Shown in pieces: positions 1 to 4,226 of a stretch of DNA of 5,249 nucleotides. The stretch's first letter is position 1; every line of letters begins with the position of its first letter. The notes under the pieces are model-generated. The model saw only the letters and a list, made by a program, of their open reading frames with translations, made no database searches and was not told the DNA's origin. Origin of the DNA: Bacillota bacterium (lineage in GTDB: Bacteria; Bacillota; Clostridia; Peptostreptococcales; Anaerovoracaceae); contig JAEEUO010000094.1 of the NCBI GenBank assembly GCA_016286935.1, forward strand, positions 1 through 5,249, written 5' to 3'. A program made the position numbers and the translations under genes.

Positions 1-205
1 CGAAGAGCCGGACGGCGAGGAGAACGGGATCTATACCTATCTCGGCCGCTCGGAATACGACGCGCCGGAGATCGACAACGGCGTGATCGTCCGTTCGGAC
101 CGTCCTCTCGTTCCCGGTTCGTTCGTCGACGTCCGCATCGAGGACGCCTATGACTACGATCTTGTCGGCGAGGCGCTGAACGATGCGCGGGAGGTGAAGA
201 AATGA
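1..205 (+). CDS. rimO: RimO (ribosomal protein S12 methylthiotransferase), C-terminal TRAM domain, 5'-truncated
   Basis: Only the last 67 codons are present, read in the frame that starts at base 2 and stops at TGA 203-205. They contain GRSEYDAPEIDNGVIV followed by VPGSFVDVRIEDAYDYDLVGEAL. This matches the C-terminal TRAM (RNA-binding) domain of the MiaB/RimO radical-SAM family, and the DAPEID and A-x-DYDLVGE wording is typical of RimO rather than MiaB. By family knowledge RimO adds a methylthio group to a conserved aspartate of ribosomal protein S12 in the cytoplasm, using S-adenosylmethionine and two iron-sulfur clusters. The catalytic radical-SAM part lies outside the window, so activity cannot be judged. 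The stop overlaps the pgsA start as ATGA, which implies translational coupling. A related MiaB-type enzyme is the main alternative. The position just before pgsA-cinA-recA, as in many Clostridia, supports RimO. Confidence 0.87.
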   Translation, partial: EEPDGEENGIYTYLGRSEYDAPEIDNGVIVRSDRPLVPGSFVDVRIEDAYDYDLVGEALNDAREVKK

Positions 206-756
206 ATCTGCCCAACAAACTGACGATGGCGCGGATCGTCGCCGTTCCCGTCTTCGTGATCCTGATGATGGCCGGCCCGTCGTGCCGCCTGTGGGCGTTC
301 GCCGTCTTCGCGCTCGCGTCTCTGACCGACATGCTCGACGGCCGGATCGCGCGGTCGCGGAACCTCGTGACCGACTTCGGCAAGATCATGGACCCGCTGG
401 CCGACAAGATCCTCGTTCTGGCCGCGATGGTGTGCCTCTGCGAGCTCGGCGAGATCCCCGGCTGGACGATCATCGTCGTTCGGTTCCGCGAATTCCTGAT
501 CTCCGGCATGCGCATCGTCGCCGCCGCGGACGGAAACGTCATCGCCGCCGGCATTTCCGGCAAGATCAAGACGACGCTCCAGATGGTCTCCCTCGTCCTG
601 CTCCTGCTCGCGGGGATCCCGTCCGGCTTCCTCGCGTCCCCGGCGTTCCGCACCGTCGGACTCGTGATCTACTACGCCTCTGTCTTTATGACCGTCTACA
701 GCGGCGCGGAATACGTCATCAAGAACAAACAGGTCTTTCTGAAAAACGGCATCTGA
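202..756 (+). CDS. pgsA: CDP-diacylglycerol--glycerol-3-phosphate 3-phosphatidyltransferase
   Basis: A 184-residue integral membrane protein of normal length for the family. It joins CDP-diacylglycerol and glycerol 3-phosphate to give phosphatidylglycerol phosphate, the committed step to phosphatidylglycerol and cardiolipin. The CDP-alcohol phosphotransferase motif D-x2-D-G-x2-A-R-x8-G-x3-D-x3-D is complete: D43, D46, G47, A50, R51, G60, D64, D68. The N-terminal NLPNKLTMARI is also typical of PgsA. Hydrophobic segments lie at about 10-26, 29-42, 70-82, 88-108, 125-142 and 149-172, consistent with six transmembrane helices. The ATG at 202 is preceded by GGAGG (190-194) with a 7-nt spacer, inside the end of rimO, and overlaps the rimO stop, so the two are probably co-translated. 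cinA follows 19 nt later. Other CDP-alcohol transferases (PssA, cardiolipin synthase types) are possible in principle, but the motif context and the neighbours favour PgsA. Confidence 0.95.
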   Translation: MNLPNKLTMARIVAVPVFVILMMAGPSCRLWAFAVFALASLTDMLDGRIARSRNLVTDFGKIMDPLADKILVLAAMVCLCELGEIPGWTIIVVRFREFLISGMRIVAAADGNVIAAGISGKIKTTLQMVSLVLLLLAGIPSGFLASPAFRTVGLVIYYASVFMTVYSGAEYVIKNKQVFLKNGI

Positions 757-775
757 ACCGGAAAGGAACAACGCC

Positions 776-2020
776 ATGAAATCGACCGTTCTGACTGTCG
801 GGACCGAGATCCTGTTCGGTTCCATCGTCAACACGAACGCCGCGTATCTTTCGCAGCAGCTCCAGCTTCTCGGGATCGACGTCATGTACCACCACACCGT
901 CGGCGACAACGACAGGCGGCTCCGCGACGTCATCGACCTCTGCTTCCGCGACTGCGACCTGATCGTCACGACGGGCGGCCTCGGGCCGACCGAGGATGAC
1001 CTGACGAAGGAGACCGTCGCGGCGGCGCTCGGCGATACGCTCGTCCTCCATCAGCCCTCGCTCGACGCGATGCGCGCGCGCATCGAGATGAACGGCCGGA
1101 AGATGACGCCGAACAACGTCAAACAGGCCTATCTGCCGTCCCGCGCGACGCCGTTCCCGAACGCCTGCGGAACGGCTCCCGGGTTCGCGCTCGAACGGGA
1201 CGGGAAGATCATCATGTGCTTCCCCGGCCCGCCCCACGAACTCAAGGACATGTGGGAGCGCCAGGCGCTTCCGTACCTCGCGAAATACGTCGACGGCGTG
1301 ATCTACCACCGCATGGTCCGCACGTTCGGCATCGGCGAATCGGCGCTCGAGACGAAGCTTCTCGACCTGATCGACGGGCAGACCGATCCGACGCTCGCGA
1401 CGTACGCCAAACCCGGCATCGCCGACGTCCGCGTCGCTTCGAAGCGGAAGACGCTCGAAGAGGCGAAGGCGGCCGTTGAGGACATGATCGGAAAGGTGAT
1501 GGACCGCGTCGGCGATTACGTCTATTCGACGGACGGCGAGGAGATCTACGACGTCCTCGCGAAGCGCCTGATCCGCGATGGGATCACGCTCTCGGTCGCG
1601 GAGTCGATGACAGGTGGCCTTTTCGCGGGCAAAATCACCTCTACAAGCGGCGTTTCGGCCGTTTTTGACCGAGGAATCGTCACGTACACAAACCGGGCTA
1701 AAATCGACGAACTGGGCGTTTCAGAGGGTACTCTCGAAACGCACGACGCCGTCTCTCCCGAAGTCGCGAAGGAGATGGTCGAGGGTCTCGCGAAGAAGAC
1801 CGGTTCGGACCTCTGCCTCAGCGTGACGGGGTACGCGGGTCCGGGCGGCGGAACGGAGGAGTGCCCGGTCGGAACGGCGTTCATCGGCTGCTCGTATAAG
1901 GGCCGGACGATCGTCCACCATCTGCTGCCGGGACCGAACGACAACCGCGAGCTGAACCGCAACCGCGCGCTCCTGACGATGGCCTCCGTCGCGCTCGGGA
2001 TGCTCGACGGGAAGCGGTAA
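776..2020 (+). CDS. cinA: CinA family protein: N-terminal MoCF-like/ADP-ribose pyrophosphatase domain plus C-terminal nicotinamide-nucleotide amidase
   Basis: A 414-residue, full-length two-domain CinA. The N-terminal MoCF/COG1058 domain (about 1-165) shows VGTEILFGSIVNTNA at 8-22, TTGGLGPTEDDLTKE at 65-79 and FPGPPHELKDMW at 149-160. The middle region (about 175-250) carries RTFGIGESALE. The C-terminal CinA/PncC domain (about 256-414) shows SVAESMTGGLFAGKITS at 273-289, GIVTYTNRAKIDELGV at 300-315 and SVTGYAGPGGGTEECPVG at 349-366. In characterised homologues the C-terminal domain deamidates nicotinamide mononucleotide to nicotinate mononucleotide (NAD salvage) and the N-terminal domain hydrolyses ADP-ribose. 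CinA is also linked to competence and is often co-transcribed with recA in Firmicutes. The start is supported by AAGGA (763-767) 8 nt before ATG. pgsA ends 19 nt upstream, so the two are probably in one transcript. recA has its own promoter downstream, and I see no convincing terminator after cinA. Codons 276-322 use an atypical set (see findings). Confidence 0.95.
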   Translation: MKSTVLTVGTEILFGSIVNTNAAYLSQQLQLLGIDVMYHHTVGDNDRRLRDVIDLCFRDCDLIVTTGGLGPTEDDLTKETVAAALGDTLVLHQPSLDAMRARIEMNGRKMTPNNVKQAYLPSRATPFPNACGTAPGFALERDGKIIMCFPGPPHELKDMWERQALPYLAKYVDGVIYHRMVRTFGIGESALETKLLDLIDGQTDPTLATYAKPGIADVRVASKRKTLEEAKAAVEDMIGKVMDRVGDYVYSTDGEEIYDVLAKRLIRDGITLSVAESMTGGLFAGKITSTSGVSAVFDRGIVTYTNRAKIDELGVSEGTLETHDAVSPEVAKEMVEGLAKKTGSDLCLSVTGYAGPGGGTEECPVGTAFIGCSYKGRTIVHHLLPGPNDNRELNRNRALLTMASVALGMLDGKR

Positions 2021-2073
2021 GCGCGCATATCCCCTTATTTTTCCAGTACAAGCAAATTCCCTGAAAATAATCC

Positions 2074-2102
2074 TTGACCGGACTGAAAAATCGAGTTATA
2101 GT
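2074..2102 (+). promoter_or_regulatory. sigma-A/sigma-70-type promoter of recA
   Basis: The -35 box TTGACC (2074-2079) and -10 box TATAGT (2097-2102) each match consensus at 5 of 6 positions and are separated by exactly 17 nt. The sequence upstream (2030-2072) is AT-rich in an otherwise GC-rich window, which could act as an UP-like element (inference). The predicted transcription start is near 2109, about 37 nt before the recA start codon and inside the LexA box. This gives recA a transcript independent of rimO-pgsA-cinA, although read-through from cinA is not excluded. Confidence 0.83.
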
Positions 2103-2108
2103 ACAAAC

Positions 2109-2122
2109 AGAACAAATGTTCT
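2109..2122 (+). promoter_or_regulatory. LexA/DinR operator (SOS box) of recA
   Basis: AGAACAAATGTTCT is an inverted repeat with 5-bp arms (AGAAC/GTTCT) around a 4-nt centre. Its core GAAC-N4-GTTC is the LexA (DinR) recognition core known in Bacillus and other Gram-positives (CGAAC-N4-GTTCG type). It differs from the E. coli CTGT-N8-ACAG operator. It begins 7 nt after the -10 box, so bound LexA would cover the predicted start site and repress recA until RecA filaments trigger LexA self-cleavage. I found no second GAAC-N4-GTTC site in the window. Confidence 0.85.
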
Positions 2123-2130
2123 CACACCCC

Positions 2131-2138
2131 AAAGGAGG
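2131..2138 (+). promoter_or_regulatory. Strong ribosome binding site that sets the recA GTG start
   Basis: AAAGGAGG lies 7 nt before GTG at 2146. The open frame extends upstream to a TTG at 2074, but that TTG is the first base triplet of the -35 box and so would not be transcribed from this promoter. The ribosome binding site and the family N-terminus both favour GTG 2146. Confidence 0.88.
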
Positions 2139-2145
2139 AACACAA

Positions 2146-3231
2146 GTGACAGTACAATCTGCAAAACCCGCGAAGACGGAAAAGGATAAGGCCCTCGAAG
2201 CAGCGATGCTTCAAATTGAGAAAAAGTACGGAAAAGGCGCCGTGATGAAGCTCGGCAGCGAAGGCGCCGCGCTGAACATCGAAGCGATCTCGACCGGCTC
2301 GGTGAGCCTCGATATCGCGACCGGGATCGGCGGGATCCCGAAGGGAAGGATCGTCGAGGTGTACGGACCCGAATCGTCCGGTAAGACGACCCTGACGCTC
2401 CACATGATCGCCGAATGCCAGAAACAGGGCGGCCGCGCCGCGTTCATCGACGCCGAACACGCGCTCGACCCCGACTACGCCGCGAACCTCGGCGTCAACA
2501 TCGACGAACTCCTCGTCTCCCAGCCCGATACGGGCGAAGACGCGCTCGAGATCTGCGAGCTGCTCGTCCGCTCCGGCGCGATCGACATCGTCGTCATCGA
2601 CTCCGTCGCCGCGCTCGTGCCGAAGGCGGAGATCCAGGGCGATATGGGCGATTCCCACGTCGGCCTCCAGGCCCGCCTGATGAGCCAGGCCCTCCGCAAG
2701 CTGACCGGCGCGATCAACAAATCCAACACCGCCGTCGTCTTCATCAACCAGCTCCGCGAAAAGGTCGGTATTATGTTCGGCAACCCCGAGGTGACGACAG
2801 GCGGCCGCGCGCTGAAGTTCTATTCGACGATGCGCTTCGACGTGCGCCGCGTCGAGTCGATCAAGACCGGCGACAAGGTCGTCGGAAACCGTACCCGCGT
2901 GAAGATCGTGAAGAACAAGGTCGCGCCCCCGTTCCGCCAGACCGAGTTCGACATCATCTACGGAAAGGGGATCAACAAGACCGGCGATATCCTCGACTGC
3001 GCCGTGGAGGCGAATCTCCTCGAGAAATCCGGCGCGTGGTACGCCTATAAGGGCGAACGGATCGGCCAGGGCCGCGAAAACGCGAAGACCTTCCTCGAGA
3101 ACCACCCCGAGATCGTAGCGGAGATCGAGGCGAAGCTGAAGGAGACGATGCGCGCCAACAAGACCCAGGCGCCTTCTCCGGAGGACCTTCCCGGATTCGA
3201 AGTCGACGAGGACGGCGTGATCAAGGAATAA
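2146..3231 (+). CDS. recA: RecA recombinase
   Basis: A 361-residue RecA, close to the usual 340-360. It forms ATP-dependent filaments on single-stranded DNA, carries out strand exchange and promotes LexA self-cleavage. The N-terminal oligomerisation helix is followed by [12 protein letters not shown] (26-37). Walker A is GPESSGKTT (74-82, K80). The catalytic glutamate is E104 in [10 protein letters not shown]. Walker B ends at D152 in [11 protein letters not shown]-binding loop L1 is in [12 protein letters not shown] (162-173) and loop L2 is around 203-219, next to NQLREKVG, whose Q202 is the ATP-sensing glutamine. The RecA signature ALKFYSTMR is at 222-230, and [11 protein letters not shown] (253-263) is also conserved. 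The C-terminus ends in an acidic stretch (about 346-361), as in most RecA. Translation starts at GTG 2146, not at the upstream TTG. Expression is probably under LexA control from the promoter at 2074. Codon use matches the upstream genes. No inactivating change is visible. Confidence 0.98.
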   Translation: MTVQSAKPAKTEKDKALEAAMLQIEKKYGKGAVMKLGSEGAALNIEAISTGSVSLDIATGIGGIPKGRIVEVYGPESSGKTTLTLHMIAECQKQGGRAAFIDAEHALDPDYAANLGVNIDELLVSQPDTGEDALEICELLVRSGAIDIVVIDSVAALVPKAEIQGDMGDSHVGLQARLMSQALRKLTGAINKSNTAVVFINQLREKVGIMFGNPEVTTGGRALKFYSTMRFDVRRVESIKTGDKVVGNRTRVKIVKNKVAPPFRQTEFDIIYGKGINKTGDILDCAVEANLLEKSGAWYAYKGERIGQGRENAKTFLENHPEIVAEIEAKLKETMRANKTQAPSPEDLPGFEVDEDGVIKE

Positions 3232-3245
3232 ACCGAAAAAAGTGA

Positions 3246-3274
3246 TTGACAGAGCCTGCTTCGAGTGGTAACGT
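3246..3274 (+). promoter_or_regulatory. Extended -10 promoter of the rplU-rpmA transcript
   Basis: The -35 box TTGACA (3246-3251) is a perfect match and sits 15 nt after the recA stop. After a 17-nt spacer comes TAACGT (3269-3274), a weak -10 (3 of 6), but it is preceded by TG one base upstream (3266-3267), giving the extended -10 form TGN. The predicted start is near 3281, just before the AGCC that opens the L21 leader. The whole -10 region lies in the loop of the putative recA terminator hairpin. The weak -10 is the main doubt. Confidence 0.62.
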
Positions 3275-3304
3275 ATTCGTGTTAGCCGCTCGAGGCAGGT
3301 TTTT
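3255..3304 (+). terminator. Probable intrinsic terminator of recA, long-loop hairpin
   Basis: CCTGCTTCGAG (3255-3265) pairs with CTCGAGGCAGG (3289-3299) over 11 bp with a single G-T wobble, and TTTTT follows at 3300-3304. The 23-nt loop can fold further, as GGTAAC (3267-3272) can pair with GTTAGCC (3281-3287) around one bulged base. It would end recA transcripts 24-73 nt after the stop codon. The T-run is short, and the 3' arm also belongs to the conserved L21 leader, so part of this symmetry may serve the leader instead. Confidence 0.6.
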
Positions 3305-3355
3305 AAGTGTGCCGAAACGCACCTCCTGTATTAGGCGAGGCTGGATAGTGGAGGT
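3284..3355 (+). promoter_or_regulatory. Ribosomal protein L21 leader (cis-regulatory RNA)
   Basis: The 5' region of rplU carries the elements I associate with the Firmicutes L21 leader: AGCCG, then GAGGCAGG, then CTCCTGT, then GGCGAGGCTGGA. Visible helices are AGCC 3284-3287 with GGCT 3339-3342, CAGG 3296-3299 with CCTG 3325-3328, and an inner stem GTGTG 3307-3311 with CGCAC 3318-3322 around a 6-nt loop. ACCTCC (3321-3326) is an exact complement of the Shine-Dalgarno GGAGGT (3350-3355), so an alternative fold could hide the ribosome binding site. Known L21 leaders are thought to mediate autogenous control by L21. That it does so here is inference, and the recognition is from memory of the consensus, not from a covariance search. 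Confidence 0.75.
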
Positions 3356-3366
3356 ATAAGAAAGAA

Positions 3367-3891
3367 ATGAAAGCCATCGTAGAAACCGGCGGAAAACAGT
3401 ACTTCGTCGGAGCCGGAGATCTCCTCTCCGTGGAAAAACTCGACGTCGAAGTCGGCAAGAAAGTCTCCCTCGACAAGATCCTTCTCGTTGCGGACGGTGA
3501 CAACACCGTCGTCGGCACGCCGTACGTCGCGGACGCCAAGGTTCAGGCCTCGGTCCTCGAAAACGGAAAGGGCGACAAGATCGTCATCTTCAAGTACAAG
3601 CCGAAAAAGGACGAACGGAAGAAACAGGGTCACCGTCAGCCGTACACGCTGCTGAAGGTCGAATCCATCACCTGCGGCGGAAAGACCGAAAAGGCTGAAG
3701 CCGAGAAGAAGGCTGCGCCGAAGAAGGCCGCCGAGAAGAAGGAAGCCGCTCCGAAGGCCGAGACCGCTGAAGTGAAAGCGGAGACCGCCGAAAAGAAGCC
3801 GGCTGCAAAGAAAGCTACCGCGAAAGAATCGGCCGAGAAAAAGCCCGCCGCCAAGAAAGCGACGACTAAGAAGACCGAAGAAACCAAATAG
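3367..3891 (+). CDS. rplU: 50S ribosomal protein L21 with a long Lys/Ala-rich C-terminal tail
   Basis: Residues 1 to about 104 form a complete L21 core, starting [12 protein letters not shown] and containing the L21 signature at 72-94 (I72, K76, K80, K81, G88-H89-R90-Q91, T94). L21 binds 23S rRNA in the large subunit. Typical L21 is about 100-105 residues. This one has 174 because of a tail of about 70 residues (105-174) made almost only of K, A, E, P and T, with AEKK at 112, 122, 141 and 156 and the near-repeat [11 protein letters not shown] at 141 and 156. The tail resembles histone-H1-like low-complexity regions and should be disordered. The start is fixed by the conserved N-terminus. The Shine-Dalgarno GGAGGT (3350-3355) stands rather far (11-12 nt) from ATG. 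The stop codon TAG overlaps the rpmA ribosome binding site. No prp/ysxB gene follows. Confidence 0.97.
   Translation: MKAIVETGGKQYFVGAGDLLSVEKLDVEVGKKVSLDKILLVADGDNTVVGTPYVADAKVQASVLENGKGDKIVIFKYKPKKDERKKQGHRQPYTLLKVESITCGGKTEKAEAEKKAAPKKAAEKKEAAPKAETAEVKAETAEKKPAAKKATAKESAEKKPAAKKATTKKTEETK
3787..3870 (+). repeat. Protein-level tandem near-repeat in the L21 tail
   Basis: Codons 141-153 ([13 protein letters not shown], 3787-3825) recur at 156-168 ([13 protein letters not shown], 3832-3870). The two differ at many third codon positions. For example, AAGAAGCCGGCT in the first copy corresponds to AAAAAGCCCGCC in the second. The repeat is therefore conserved as protein rather than as a recent DNA duplication. 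Confidence 0.75.
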
Positions 3892-3905
3892 GAGGTGTAT
3901 TCGAT

Positions 3906-4166
3906 ATGGCATCTAAAAAGGGTGTAGGCAGTTCCAAGAACGGCCGCGACAGTGAGTCGAAACGCCTTGGAATCAAACGTCAGGACGGCCAGTTCGTCTC
4001 CGCGGGTTCGATCCTCGTTCGCCAGAGAGGCACGAAATTCCACCCCGGCAACAACGTCGGCATCGGCAGCGACGACACGCTCTTCGCGAAGGTCGACGGC
4101 ACCGTCAAGTTCGAACGGATGGACAAGACCCGCAAACAGGTCAGCGTCTATTCCCAGGAAGCGTAA
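3906..4166 (+). CDS. rpmA: 50S ribosomal protein L27, without N-terminal cleavable extension
   Basis: An 86-residue, full-length L27. The glycine/lysine-rich N-terminus [21 protein letters not shown] reaches toward the peptidyl-transferase centre in known ribosomes. The L27 signature is complete at 34-48 (G34, R39-Q40-R41-G42, G48). [17 protein letters not shown] (54-70) follows the family pattern, and the C-terminus [10 protein letters not shown] is of clostridial style. The ribosome binding site AGGAGG (3890-3895) overlaps the rplU stop and lies 10 nt before ATG, so rplU and rpmA are surely co-transcribed. In most Firmicutes L27 begins with a short leader of about nine residues ending in FF, removed by the protease Prp. 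Here the codons before ATG read GTA-TTC-GAT with no start, so the protein begins directly at the position of the mature N-terminus. Confidence 0.98.
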   Translation: MASKKGVGSSKNGRDSESKRLGIKRQDGQFVSAGSILVRQRGTKFHPGNNVGIGSDDTLFAKVDGTVKFERMDKTRKQVSVYSQEA

Positions 4167-4177
4167 AAGGCGTAACG

Positions 4178-4212
4178 AAAGGCTGTTTCGAAAGAAACAG
4201 CCTTTTTCTTTC
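4178..4212 (+). terminator. Intrinsic terminator after rpmA
   Basis: GGCTGTTTC (4181-4189) and GAAACAGCC (4194-4202) form a perfect 9-bp stem closed by a GAAA tetraloop. AAA (4178-4180) can add three pairs with the first Ts. The run TTTTTCTTTC (4203-4212) follows. It lies 11 nt after the rpmA stop and only 14 nt before the obg start codon, so obg depends either on read-through or on a promoter I cannot see. Confidence 0.9.
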
Positions 4213-4226
4213 GCAGGAGAACTCCA

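Noticed and set aside
282..779. 165-codon + strand frame overlapping pgsA
   Set aside because: It is the out-of-frame reading of pgsA, dominated by Arg/Pro, and pgsA has the full CDP-alcohol transferase motif and a good ribosome binding site.
154..1309. Two overlapping open frames on the - strand opposite pgsA and cinA (154-969 and 719-1309)
   Set aside because: Both are shadows of conserved + strand genes with Arg/Asp/Val-rich composition, and neither has domain motifs.
1665..1704. Possible internal promoter in cinA (TTGACC 1665-1670, TAAAAT 1699-1704)
   Set aside because: The spacing is 28 nt, far from 16-18, and there is no TTG-like hexamer at the right distance from TAAAAT.
2000..2060. 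Possible terminator after cinA (T-run at 2037-2042)
   Set aside because: There is no stable inverted repeat before the T-run. Only scattered short GGG/CCC matches are present.
2074..2145. N-terminal extension of RecA from TTG 2074 (24 more residues)
   Set aside because: The TTG is the -35 box of the recA promoter and the extension would cover the LexA box. AAAGGAGG before GTG 2146 gives the expected RecA N-terminus.
2122..3105. 327-codon open frame on the - strand opposite recA
   Set aside because: It is a mirror of recA codon bias (rich in D, V, A, R, G), with no homology that I recognise. recA itself is certain.
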